A DNA stretch of 64,000 nt from assembly GCF_016086655.4 (NCBI RefSeq), contig NC_052131.2, positions 12,383,940 to 12,447,939 of the forward strand, in the 5' to 3' direction. The position numbers and the translations under genes are program-made. The notes under the pieces were generated by a model, which worked only from the letters and a program-made list of their open reading frames with translations, had not been told where the DNA came from and did no database searches. Each line of letters starts with the position of its first letter. Within the stretch, counting starts at the first letter, position 1. Positions 36,550 through 48,279 of this stretch are shown one piece after another. This stretch comes from Lepeophtheirus salmonis. Taxonomy: Eukaryota > Arthropoda > Copepoda > Siphonostomatoida > Caligidae.

Positions 36550-38090
36550 TAAAACATGCTCTTTGGGTTTCACTTAATAGATTAAAAAGTTTTTTTCTAA
36601 TTCCCCCAGAATCCTGCCCGTGGACTTTAATACTTTGTGTGCTAAAACGGGTAAATAATAATGATTGACCTGTTAATTTCTATTGTGTTTGCAAATAAGA
36701 ACAAACAGGACATAGAACAAAAGTTCAGCCGATCTGTTCTGAAGTAGATCGATCAATAGTCTGTATCTCATGCCTTGTGGAAGATTTTCAAAGAAAAGAA
36801 AAAAAAAAAGAATGATAAGCCTATAATCCTTTCTTGTTATGAAGCCAATCTTCTAGTTAAATTAAGCTGATCTCTCAATAAAATGGAGCTTCTCTTTTAG
36901 GATAATTGATTGTATTCTTACATGTTCAGATACGACCCTCCCCTTTGACTACTTTTTGTAAAGTCAAAACTCACTGATACTCACATTTGGAAGATAAGCG
37001 TAATATAATTGAGGTGGAATAGGCCAAGTTCCCGCAAATTTGCTAGTTGTGGTAGCTTTCTAATATGAACTCAATTATATGTTGTTCTAACGCTGAAAAG
37101 AAACATACTGATAAATAGCTGTATTTCATTTCTTAACATTTTCTTCTTCTGAAAGCTAAAAAATAAATCGTAATTAACTTGAAACAAGAATTAATTTAAC
37201 CTGTGTTAACTCTTTATGAAGCCTTTTTGCATCAACACAATAAGAGACTATGAAAGAGTACATATGAATAATATCACATTTTTTAATAAATGTTCTTAGA
37301 TGAAACAGGTAGGATTGATAAAATTTAAGTTTCTTTTTGGTAACAGAGTAATCAAACTTTTTTGTATGTAACGGCATATAAAAAAAAGTAATAAAATAAG
37401 ATACTCCATTATGGATAACAATAACAGCACTATTTCCACTTCAAACCATAGGATTATTTCTTGTGATTATTAAAACTTAGTTTAAATTTCATATAAAAGT
37501 AATTCCATTGAAAATATTTGAATTGAAAAAAAAAAATTATCAAAATTGAATTTATGCTTTATTTAGGTCATAATACGGGACAAATGCCAAAAATGATAAT
37601 ACTTTTTGACAATGGAACAAAAAAGAACAGACGACTTTTCTATTTATATAGTCGTATATATTTTCAACCTGTAAATTGAATATTTTTGGCTATTAACTCA
37701 AAGTAATTACTTATAAATAAAGTACCCATTGTTGATATCAATGTGAAAGGGTAAAGCATGGCATAGAGTATGCATGCATAATTACTTGCTAATTCATTGA
37801 ACTCATTAAAAAATATATATAGGAATACAATGCATTTAATGAGGTAAAGAATACTTGATAAAATATTCACAAGCGTTTTCAATTTATTTTCATTTTTTGC
37901 TTCTTAAACGTACAAGTTGACAATCATGTTTTACTTAACTATCTGAATTGTAAAAATGCAAGTCATTTTTGCGGCATCTTTTTGTTTCATGTGATACATT
38001 TTAAAACTGCAAAATAAATTAATGTGTCTTAATGTTATGAATACCGTTAGGAAGAATTTTCAACGTGGCTAGTTGGATTTGGAAATTTAC
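36550..38090. other. AT-rich DNA, no gene seen
   Basis: No domain, RNA gene or repeat that I can support. Frames at 37174-37377 and 37664-37882 look random. Confidence 0.45.
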
Positions 38091-38094
38091 ACAG

Positions 38095-38200
38095 TGTTTT
38101 TATTTTATTTTCCAACGCTGTTGCCATTATCTTTCATCATTGAGCAGACAACATTTAAGTATACAAAATCCCCCTATGAGTGTGTTCATGAACCGTGATT
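38095..38200 (-). repeat. SINE-like repeat 3' block fragment, minus strand
   Basis: TTTTCCAACGCTGTTGCCAT and TTTCATCATTGAGCAGACAA correspond to TTTTCCAAAGTTGTTATCAT and TTCAATTCTTGAGGAGGGAA of the 21.7 kb copy. Diverged. Confidence 0.4.
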
Positions 38201-38211
38201 AAAATAACACA

Positions 38212-38600
38212 AAACGCTTGTATGCTAAAAAAGAAATCAAAAATCAATGTGGTCACCCTATCCAATAGAAGAATGTTTGAGAGCTTAGCTGTCATGAAGT
38301 TTCATTGAATGTGATGGGAGCAGCTAAAAAAATGAAGAACACAAACAAAAACCTACCTCCGTATCTTACAATGATATAAATAGGAATTACTCCAATTTCG
38401 ATTCTCCAATCTACTCAGAGTGCAACGAAGACTTAGATTTATAGCTAACCAACAAATCTTAGTTACTCATAGCTACTATTAGCTAATTTAATGAAACGTC
38501 ATGAGAGCTAAGCTGCTCTTCTCTAAAACATTTTTTAAATTCTCAGAGTTACCGAAATTCATTTTTCGGTTTTTTTTCTTACATACCAAAAGTGTTTCCA
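38212..38600. repeat. Inverted pair of SINE-like repeat bodies
   Basis: Plus copy: GTGGTCACCCTATCCAAT (about 38249), GAGAGCTTAGCTGTCATGAA (38279-38298), CGATTCTCCAATCTACTCAG (about 38399). It is followed by a minus copy: TAGCTAATTTAATGAAACGT (38481-38500), CATGAGAGCTAAGCTGCTCT (38501-38520), AACATTTTTTAAATTCTCAG (38528-38547). Together they form a palindrome of about 390 bp with a spacer of roughly 100-150 bp. Confidence 0.6.
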
Positions 38601-38609
38601 TTTTACAAC

Positions 38610-39085
38610 TTTACCTATATCATAAATCAAAAGTTAACGTAGAATGTGTTCTAAAAATATTATCAATACAAGATATTACAAGGATATTTGAGTATTTAGG
38701 AGTAAATTAGTATTCTATTTCTTTTTTAAATTTCCTCGGTCATTTGTGTATAGATGTAAATAAATGTACAATTCCATTTAATAATATATATAATCATTTT
38801 TTATTTTCCAAGGACTGAGACCAAATACAATTTTGTTAATGCATCCTTTTAGTTTGAAAATTATACATTATAACCCAGTTATCTAACAATAATGTATTTA
38901 CAACAAAATGTATCCATTATGTGTTAATACATATTGTGTACAATATTATGTAATCATTCAATCTAATTATGTGCTTTTTATGAGCTAGTAATAATTTAAT
39001 CATGTAGTGCTTATATAGTTATCGTAGTACCTGAACCAAAGAAATTGTACTATTAAATACATATAATTACACTATAACACAAAAT
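38610..39085. other. AT-rich DNA, no gene seen
   Basis: Nothing recognisable. Confidence 0.5.
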
Positions 39086-39091
39086 ATCACT

Positions 39092-39668
39092 TTTTTATAA
39101 ATCTTTTCAATTCCGTATTCAATTTAAGCAGTACTTGACAAGCTAATCACGAATCTGTAATTAGATTTTTCGTATAAAATATAACTTTGGATTCAATGTG
39201 ACATTTTAGAGTATTTTACTCATTTTATATACTTGAGGCAATTTTTGAGTAAGAAAAAAAAAATCAAAAATAAGCCTTTTTAGAACCAAATGAAAAATAA
39301 ATTATACACCCTTTAAGTGGATGTATTTGGCGTAAACCCCAAAATTATATTCTTTTTCAAAGAAAACCCCTTATTTTTCTTTTGTTTTAACCTTTAAACT
39401 GAGTTTTAACGAAATAGATGATCGCCTAGCTAATATATATTCATTTTTAAAATCAGCATAACATTTTGCAGAAAGGATATTAATAATTCTGTTAATTATT
39501 AATTTTTTCATACACAAAAGTTAGCTCAAACGAATAAAAATAGTGCAAGTACTCAAAAAGGTCAAATTTTCAAAAAACAGATTTTGTACAAAAAACTACA
39601 TAATTACAGATTCGTGATCAATTTGTAAAGTACTGTTATAATTAAATATTAAATTAAAAAGATTTCTT
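39092..39668. mobile_element. Inverted-repeat element of about 580 bp (MITE-like)
   Basis: The left arm (about 39092-39182) and the reverse complement of the right arm (about 39583-39668) align over roughly 90 bp. They share an identical 18-base stretch ATCACGAATCTGTAATTA (39148-39165 plus strand; 39600-39617 as its reverse complement) with the blocks AAATCTTTT and AGCAGTACTT-like upstream. The interior (39183-39582) is AT-rich without coding capacity. No clear target duplication seen. Could be a MITE or a rearranged inverted pair of a longer repeat. Confidence 0.55.
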
Positions 39669-39879
39669 TTGTTTACTTTTGTAATGAATAATATCTAAAA
39701 CTAAGTAAAATTAAAACAATTTTTTGCTTGAGATTTTTGCTTGCACAACGATACTTTTTTTAGTAGACCCCAAAGATATTTACTTAGTGTTAAATAAATT
39801 TTTTTTACGTCAACCATCAAAAACTTCTGAGAAATCTTGGCATAAAATTAGATTCCAAGAATCAAATGGTATATTTGAA

Positions 39880-40260
39880 ATACTGAATAAAGTTTCTTTG
39901 CCATAATTAAGCATGGTTTTGTCCAAATTTTCCCAAATAACATTGACAAAGACCCTCAGGACGTTATTATTATAATGGCATGTAAAGCAGGACTTGCTGT
40001 AAGCATGCTCCCAGAATAGTATTCCATTAGATTGGCTTCAGGCATAAATTATGCTACATTTTCTTATTACAAAAGGATATATGATTCTTAAAGAAGTCCT
40101 TTCTCACATTCACAGCATGAGTAGAGACACCATCTTATTGTAGAGCAACATTAACATTTGTGAAGTTGTATACAGTTTCCCTCTCCAAATCATCATATTT
40201 GGTTATGTAGGTTTAAGAGTGGGGTACGCGTAGGAGCGCACTATATTTTATAGGATTGCC
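39880..40260 (-). pseudogene. Tc1/mariner transposase C-terminal remnant
   Basis: On the minus strand, DGVSTHAVNVRKDFFKNHIS (about 40131-40072, preceded by NVNVALQ and a stop) matches the second-Asp block of Tc1/mariner transposases (usual QQDGAPAHTA..VQ.FL....). It is followed by CNKKM and, in other frames, NVLRVFVNVIWENLDK (about 39970-39920), the C-terminal helix region. The third-Asp block is not recognisable in between. Multiple frame changes; inactive. A plus-strand open frame at 39724-39906 overlaps it and is a shadow. Confidence 0.55.
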
Positions 40261-40534
40261 GTTTTCCATCTTCTCCGTGGCCTTATTGAATTGAAATCCT
40301 ATCAAAATAAATTATTGCACTTTTAGCGTTTGGCCATGGTTAAATTGTTGAAATTGACTAACGCAATCGATTGTTATAACCATTCTAATAATGTTAAATT
40401 TGTTATCTGACACCCAGTATGCAACTGGTGTGTAAGCGCCTATTAAAAAATCTATATGTATTAACATAAATGAGCATTGTGAAAGAGTTAACAAAATAAA
40501 TTAAAGAACTTGTAATAATTTAAATTTTACAACT

Positions 40535-40800
40535 TCTTCCTTTTTATAATCTCTCGCAGCATTGATAATTGTTTGATACAAGAACGGAAACTCTTAAATG
40601 TATTTTTGATACATTACAAAGAAAATTTGTCCCAAGAACGGGTAATGTCTTCTTTGAAAGAATTCAAACTTCGATGAGGAGTTGAACTGGACTCCCTCTT
40701 GACGGCAATCTACCAGAAATAGTCAAGCACGTTAAGATTAGGGAATGAAACAGTCCACTTATTCGAATGGGAATATTTTCCAGTCTTTTGTATTTGTTTT
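40535..40800 (-). pseudogene. Tc1-like transposase C-terminal remnant
   Basis: On the minus strand, about 40752-40712 reads VSFPNLNVLDYFW and then a stop. This is the third catalytic block (usual SPDLNPLDYFVW) with Asp changed to Asn. It continues as IAVKRESSSTPHRSLNSFKE and FKSFRSCIKQLSML, the C-terminal helices of this family, to about 40540. Upstream (40800-40880) the frame is unrecognisable. It is a different copy from 39880-40260: both carry the end of the protein, and they are arranged head to tail. Confidence 0.6.
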
Positions 40801-40809
40801 TCTTAGATC

Positions 40810-42240
40810 TGATGCTGTTATAAGGTGTTGAGGGACTCTACAAAGCTATTCAGTTCTTCAATCCATGAAAATTGTTTTCTTCTTCTCCATAATATAACAT
40901 ATTTTTGATTCAAAATACCAGCCGTCTATAGTAAATTGAGTTCCAAAACCAATTTACGAAAAGGAGACTAATTTTCATGAGGTTTCTAGATCCGCATTCA
41001 TATACCCCATTATTAAAAGGGCGTATAACATTTATTATTCACTGGAACATACGCATTTATTAAATAACTGATTTACATAGGTATATATTGCTACTTATCA
41101 AAGAAATTCGATTAACATGATTTACTATCAATATTTTGTATTTGTCATTTCAAGTTAAAAATAAATATTTTGGAAAGTAAAAATATATTATCACTTTTTT
41201 CTTAAATGAGAACCTTTATCTTAGCTAACTATAGCCTATATAACTATATAACTTTAATAATATATTTTATTATAAATAAGACAATTGACCTACATTCCTT
41301 ACAAAATCTATTTTTATCTAAATAGTCATAAATCTATTTTTACAATCAAACCCATAAAAAACTATTTTTTTTTTAAATTTATCTTTATATTCGTATACCT
41401 AAAACATCATTCGTTAATCCTTCTTCTTAAGTATAAACAACTTATGAATAATGCAAAAAAAAAATATATATATACAAATTTAAGCGTTTGTGTAATGTAT
41501 AATACATAAATATCTGAGTTGATAGTTAATTCAATTATGCCTTTGTATAGGACTTTATAGTGGTCAAAAATTAATTTATTATTCTTCCAACAATGTGTCA
41601 AGAATTGGTGGAAAAATTTGAATTTTTTTTAATATACATAGTTGAAAATGGTCATTTTATTCATATATAAAATACAATTTTACTAATTTTTGAAACTAGT
41701 TGCAAATATTATATATATTATCGTTTATTGCTCGTTTTTACTTTGGTTTTTGTAGAGGTGTGATTTTTTATTTTTAATAAATGTGCACGTCTGCATTTGC
41801 TATGTAGTTCATCTCTTTCATTTTAAGAACTATGTATTATTGACGATAAAATATAATTGATACTTGTACTTGGAACAACGGTTATTTTTCTTTTTTCCGT
41901 AAAATCGAGTTGAAACAAAAGTCGCAACCCTAAATATTTTTTATGTGACTATTATCATAATTGTTAATTTTGACCCTTTCCCTTTTTGTTTCAGCACAAG
42001 TAATAACAGAGTTCAAGTTTTTTTTACTTCAACGTTTTCTCAAAAAGTCAGCAAGGATTGTTTTCTATTATACAACATATAACTATACAATTATCACTCA
42101 TTAAGCATAACTTACGGCGTAAATTAAGTCAAATGATGCAATATATCAATAATATCCTAACACCGCAACCTTTTATTTTTAATGTTTTTCAAAAATACCC
42201 GTAATGAACCTTGAATAAAGTATGAAAGATTTATTTCTAG
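40810..42240. other. AT-rich DNA, no gene seen
   Basis: No supportable gene or RNA. The overlapping frames at 41285-41509 and 41407-41601 are low-complexity. Confidence 0.45.
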
Positions 42241-42244
42241 TTGG

Positions 42245-42560
42245 AACTGTAAAGAGTATTAATTATTTTCTAAAGCTGTTATCATTATATTCCGATTTTT
42301 AAAGGGAAAACATAAAATAATAATATAATTACTCATGTAAGACCAAGAGTTAATTGAGTTAGGCAGTTATAAGTGCCAATTCTTGTTGGACTGAGAAAAT
42401 AGATTGACATTTTGCTTATGTCCTTTTTAGATACGGTTTAAGATTTGTTTTTATTTACTTTAATCATAGATACTTTAAGCTAATCAAATAAATTGTAGGG
42501 GGTACTATATCATTTTTCAGTTTATTTTATTTTTACATACCGACAAATCATATTTTTTAC
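42245..42560 (-). repeat. SINE-like repeat body and 3' block, minus strand
   Basis: In plus-strand order: TTTTCTAAAGCTGTTATCAT (42267-42286), GCCAATTCTTGTTGGACTGA (42376-42395), TTTAAGCTAATCAAATAAAT (42475-42494), ACATACCGACAAATCATATT (42535-42554). It stands head to head with the plus copy at 42640, about 80 bp apart. Confidence 0.55.
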
Positions 42561-42639
42561 AACTTTATCAATGTCCCTCCTTTTCTAACAACTATGCTCA
42601 TCAGTCATTAGTAATGATGAAAATCCAATGTAAATTGGG

Positions 42640-43075
42640 AATAAAAAAAAACAGAAACCAAAAATCATCATGGTAAGCCTGACAATTTGAAAAATGTTTT
42701 GAAGGAGCGAAAGAATAATGTTAATGATGCTCATTAGATCAACTAAAATCAGCTGGGGCAAGGGAGGAAGGAGAAAAGGACATAAACAAGGACATTTGGC
42801 CGGATCCCCAATTCTACTTTAAGTCCAAAAAGGACTTACAATTATAACTCCGGAACAAATCCTCAGGGTTATGCTCCGTCTTTTATGAGCAAACACCAAT
42901 GTTCAATAAGGTTTTGAATATCATTGAATCTATTTGGGAAAGGATATTCACTATTCAGGAATAATAATGACAACTGATAATGAAAAGAAAATTCATTTTT
43001 TAGACTAACAAGTCCAAAAAAAAACTGGCCAGCTAAAAAGTACACCGGATTTTCATCACTGTTCATTAGTATTTC
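42640..43075 (+). repeat. SINE-like repeat body and 3' region
   Basis: AAAATCATCATGGTAAGCCT (42660-42679), TGACAATTTGAAAAATGTTT, CCCAATTCTACTTTAAGTCC (42808-42827), AAAAAGGACTTACAATTATA (42828-42847), then CAAGTCCAAAAAAAAACTGG (about 43009-43028) and TTTTCATCACTGTTCATTAG. The longest 3' region in the window. Confidence 0.65.
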
Positions 43076-43079
43076 AGGT

Positions 43080-44910
43080 GCATTACTGCATTTCTATGTA
43101 ATTTATAATTAAGGGTATAGCTACTAATTCTTTGGGGGTATTAAAATACCCAGTTTATATAGAACTAAAAATAATTATGTACTCATTAATGAACTGTAAT
43201 TCATTTTCTACTTTAAATCAAAATATTTCTAAAGTAGAATAAAATTTTCAATCCATATTTACATATATTGTAGATGACTTTCAGAGCTAAAAAATGAAGT
43301 CAATTTAACAAAGATTAGATTTGATCGGCATGGTCAAAGGTAAAAGCTGTCATATAACGTCTTGGCCCCAAAAATGAGCCAATATAAAAGTTCTTTTAAA
43401 TAACTTTTTTTTTAATATTTTTACTTTTCAGAGACACTTTTTTTAGGTTGAGAAAATATAACAATTAAAAATTTTGTGTAACTGCTTTCAAAGAATAGCA
43501 AAAAAAAAAAAATGACAATTAACTTTTTTGTTTTAACAAATCAAATTTTATCAAAGCTTTATATTTTTTAAAGCTGAAACCGAGATTTTTTATTAGATGT
43601 TCATAGATATAGATTATAACATTCAACATAAAGTTCTTAAAAAAGTTTCAAATTGGACGGTATAGTTTATGGAAGTCCTAGTTTTGTTTGAAAAGAAGAA
43701 ATGTAAAGTTTTTTAGATCTATGGGAGGACTGGGATAGAAATTTGCAATTATTCCTTTTTCTTTAAACATTTTCGATTGTATATTAATGTAATAAATGTT
43801 TGTGTCAACAATAAATCCCCCGGTAATCCCATAGACCTGGAACTTTAAAACTCTTATTTTCAGAGTAAATTTAGATTCACGATAGAAATTATCCAATTCT
43901 GAGACATTAGTGGTAGATTTATAGCACACTCAACAGAGAATACCCCCATACAGGGTTCCCTTTCAATGTCTTTGTCATGGAATATCATGTTACAAATGTA
44001 AGTACATAAATGTTATTCAAAAAGATCATGATTTTATGATGATTTTTGAATGAAAGACATCTTTCTAAAGTTTTAATGGAAAAACATATATATTTTGATT
44101 AACTTAAACAGCCTTCAGCAATAAATATTCATTAACTTAATTTGATTAATATAATGTTCAAACAATAACAATGTTAAGCCAGGGATTGTTTTAAACAAAC
44201 GGATGAAGTTTATATATTTAATCAATTTAAACACTATTAAATAGTAAACTAAGAAAAACTTGTTTTCATCAAACAATCAAATGATATATATTACGTTAAA
44301 AGATATATCATTGTCTAAATATATAAAGGTATTTTACAAATAAAATATCATTATATCAAAACAAGGTTTATCTAACAGGACTCATTTACCAATGTTTCTT
44401 ATGTTTTTAAACCTACGAAACCTATGAAGTAAAATTTGCAAAATTCAATCAAATATGTATTATCTACTTGCAAGATATACACATAGATACAAAAAAGGTA
44501 GATAAATAATTTGAATTTACCTATAATTATATTCTACTTAGTGATGAGGGATTGTTTTACAAATTAGACTAATTTATTTGATTAAATAATCATGACAACA
44601 CAATACATAATAATAGTCTTACATGCATAAGCTAGTTACGGTCTTTTTTTTGGTTTGGATGTGTCCCCACTCTACGACAAGATTTTCCAATTACAAATGT
44701 AAGAATTCAAGAAAATATATTTTGTGGAGGTCAAGGGTCAACAGTACTTATGTAGATGCATTTTAAAGATTATTATGTTGCTGGTTTATTAATATGGGTA
44801 GCTAAATGTCTTGGGCGTTCTATTTGTTACATAACATTATCTGAGTTTGTAGATTTAATCGTAGAGTTATAAATTTCTAAGTACTTTCAATATTTTACAA
44901 ATCCAATATT
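43080..44910. other. AT-rich DNA, no gene seen
   Basis: No domain or RNA gene supportable; the minus-strand frame 43678-43929 has no family resemblance. Confidence 0.45.
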
Positions 44911-44914
44911 TATA

Positions 44915-45225
44915 ACGTAAGCTTGACAATGTGAGAAATATTTTGGAAGAGAGCAGCTTAGCTTCCATGACGTTTTATTAAGTCCCATACATGTAAGTAT
45001 GAGCCGAAATATATAAATATACATCCCACTCCGTATCAAGTAAGGACATTGGAGATATCACTCCTCAATTTTTACACTTGCACTTTTTACTTCTAAAAAA
45101 ATCATAAGAATTACTTTCCGTCTTTCATGAGCTCACAAAAATGTGTTTATTTTAAATTTAAATATTCTCTCTTTAAATGTTCAAGAAATACGATAGCTGC
45201 TTTGAAAAATAAAAAAGAACATCGT
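44915..45225 (+). repeat. SINE-like repeat body and 3' block
   Basis: AAGCTTGACAATGTGAGAAA (44920-44939), AGAGAGCAGCTTAGCTTCCA (44949-44968), TGACGTTTTATTAAGTCCCA (44969-44988), CTCCGTATCAAGTAAGGACA (about 45031), CTCCTCAATTTTTACACTTG, then AAGAAATACGATAGCTGCTT (about 45184), which matches the 3' block of the 9.5 kb copy. Confidence 0.65.
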
Positions 45226-45431
45226 TCAGATTACCGAATACATGAATGATTAATAAGGACCCAATTCGATACAATGCACTTTTCAAGTGATGATTTTATC
45301 TTATATTTTAAATACTTTTCTAATTTGAGTCCTTATTTTTCAATTTTAATATAATTGGTCGAATGGAAGGCAGTAACTAAATATAAGTAAATACGACCTA
45401 GGAATTGTCTAAAAAAGTCAATAAACATAAT

Positions 45432-45545
45432 TTAATGTATATTTCCTTCTTGATGAGTGACTGTAAATCGATCATAAACCTAATCAGTTCAAGCGAATAA
45501 TTTCTCCGAAGCGCATTGTCAACTGAGCAACGACACTACATTTTA
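45432..45545 (-). repeat. SINE-like repeat head, minus strand
   Basis: Reverse complement: GTTGCTCAGTTGACAATGCG (45532-45513, A-box), GATCGATTTACAGTCACTCA (45474-45455, B-box region), AGAAGGAAATATAC. Same spacing as the 7.6 and 9.5 kb heads. Its body side is not recognisable. Confidence 0.6.
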
Positions 45546-45749
45546 TTATATTCAATTATTACAATTAGTGTTTGTTTTTCTTCAACAAAATTGGTCCTTA
45601 ATATAAAATACTTGTCATTAAACGATTTCAGCACATTATGTTGTATGCGTTATACTTTAAACCTAGCTGAAGTACCCGGCTTTGCTTCAATAATATTTAT
45701 AGGTTCATGTATAGATAGGATTGTAAATCAGAAGCATTTTTGGTAGGAA

Positions 45750-48140
45750 AATAAAAGATCGAAAATTGGCCAATCTTTAAACCTCTAGGGCTAACTGAAT
45801 TTTTAAGATTTTTTTATGATTTTTGTTATGTTAGTTATATATTGAATAGTATTTTATTAAAACAGTACAGGTTTTATGATCTCAAAACTTTTTTTTTTTG
45901 GACATCTTAGTGCTCACGAAGAGAATCTTAATTAATGACCACAAAATATCAAAAGTTTAATTTTATTTGACATGTTTAATTGATTTTTTAGAAATAGAAA
46001 CAAGTATGTGGCCTGTCAACAGAAAATCAATCTAGAATTAGCTTTATAAAAATTGAATTTGTTCATTTGGAATTTTTTTTACAAATTTTCGTCAATTTCT
46101 ATCAACTAATATTTGTTATGCCTCTTTTACAGGTGCCACAAATTGCATTTGAATTTTGTCAAAATTGTTCACCACATTAAATAATTATATATTTTTTGAT
46201 TTTATTTGAATGGTTATATTGGCCAATATAAGTCTCTCAAATCAAATAAGGTTAAAAACTATATTAAAACCTTTGTTAATATCAGCAGCTTGTTATATGA
46301 TTTTGAGGGAATAAAATGAATTATGGCTAAAAACCTTCTACGTTTAAAATAGCATGAGTACAGAGAAAATATTTATTTATATTTGAATTCATATTATATT
46401 ATGCATTTTAAATCAATTTATACCCAAGATTGGCGGGAATTCTTCTGTCAGAGGGAGATGTTAACACCCCACAACTTTTTAATCATGGACAAAAAGAGAG
46501 AAAGACCACATACAAAACCGTTTTTCCTTTTCTAATAACCAAACTTAATTTTTTCTTTAGACATATCCCTTCTTAACAAATAATGTAAGATATAATTATG
46601 TTTTTTTTTTAAAGCGTTTTTCAAACTAAAGAAGTTCATTTAATCGGTGACTATCTATCTTTTGGTATCCATCTAGCCTAGTACATTAATCAAGGATGGC
46701 TAAAACTGCCGAAAAAATCAAAGACAATACTAGAAATACCCATTCTCACCTCATACTCTTAATCTAACCCACAATTATAATATGGGCTGCTGGTATAATG
46801 ACTAGAATAATAAATAATATTATTTTTAGTAAAATATATCATTTATTAAAATTAAGCATATTTTTCAAATTGAAAAACGCAAAAAATAGTGCGCGCTATA
46901 CGCAATACAACCCGTGATATACTCTTTGAGAAAATTACAATAACACTTTAAAAAGATCGTTTATTAATATAAAAATAGTTTTTTTTGAAAGAAATGCATT
47001 ATTTTTACATACTTTTCAGGTCAGAGCTCTATTTTTCCACATAACATTGTATAGAGCTTCAAAGTTATCTAAATAACAGCTAGCTCAAATATAATAGTTT
47101 TTCATTTTTTATCCAAAGGAACATTTTTGTACTATGCCCCCCCCAATATTTTCCAAAAAAAAAATAAAATCTATATGAATATTTGTTTAATTTAAATGAC
47201 CAGGAATATAGAAAAGAACAAAACTTAGCTCAAATTTTAGGTGGCCTATAAAAAATTTAAATTTTCTTTGCTCTTTCAAAAACTCTCAGCTTGCCTGTTC
47301 AGAGAATGGTGAATTTGCACCAATGTCATTGCAGATTGAAAATAATAAAATGTGTTTGACAAGAGAAGATCATCCCTATAAGGAATGATATTCTAAAGTT
47401 TCATGACTAATGGCTTTGTTGGAAGAACATTACACTCCAAAGGTGAATTATATAGTTGTATATTTTTAATTTTTTCATTGAAGATGACTTCAATCAAAAA
47501 AAGATTATCAGCGTAAAAAAAAAAGTATAATAATATATTTTTGGTCTTGTATCACTATTTCAGTTTATCCTTATTGGTATTACACATAGGGGTTTTTATA
47601 CAAACAAAGTGATTTTTTCCCGCATAATTATAACCTTCGCTCCCTTCCTTCTCATGCGTGGTTATTTTCTTCATTTCTTCTCAAAAAAAGTGTTTTTTTT
47701 CGTTACTCTCGCCCCCTAATTTTTTTTTTTTTAGAAAATATAATTTTAACTTTTTTGTCTTGTGTTCCTTGTGACGTCATTTATTCCATCTGGGAACGTT
47801 TATAGGTCTAAGTTGTTTTAACTTGCCCCCACCCCTTCCTCTCTAACAAGGATAAGCGTGGTTTTAGGGCAGATCCCCTGCCTTGTAAGTTGTCCCGTAG
47901 CTTGTGAATGCCCCATCATATAAAATTCATATACACTTATCTTTTTACGAAACGAATTGCAGCAAGAAAATTAATGTATAATTGAAACTCGAAGAGAAAA
48001 TGATGCTAAATGAGAAGCTATGTTTGAGTGTATACATGAAAAATGGAAAATAACACAAAGTATATATTGAGTGTTATTTTTTATATTAATATAGCCCAAT
48101 TTGTATGTTCGTTGACGCTTAATAACTCTGGGAAATATAG
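45750..48140. other. AT-rich DNA, no gene seen
   Basis: No gene. A C8 run at 47138-47145 and a pyrimidine-rich stretch (47640-47860) stand out; neither has a recognisable role. Confidence 0.45.
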
Positions 48141-48149
48141 GGTACTACA

Positions 48150-48270
48150 TAACTTATTTAATAAATGCAATGACAGGAATACTCCAATGTCGATCTTCAA
48201 TCTTATTCCAAGTCTAACAAGACCTTACTATGGTAACTCTATGTTTGCAAAAAGACAGAGGTAGTTTGAT
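48150..48270 (+). repeat. SINE-like repeat fragment
   Basis: GAATACTCCAATGTCGATCT (48178-48197), TCAATCTTATTCCAAGTCTA (48198-48217), ACAAGACCTTACTATGGTAA match the ATTACTCC..TCAATTCTACTCTGAGTCCAACAAG block. Confidence 0.5.
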
Positions 48271-48279
48271 ACTTCATCA

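Noticed and set aside
45516..45746. 76-codon plus-strand frame
   Set aside because: Its first part is the reverse complement of the SINE-like head; not a gene.
47600..47930. Pyrimidine-rich, relatively GC-rich stretch, considered as an RNA gene or promoter
   Set aside because: No pairing pattern, promoter box or repeat partner found by eye.
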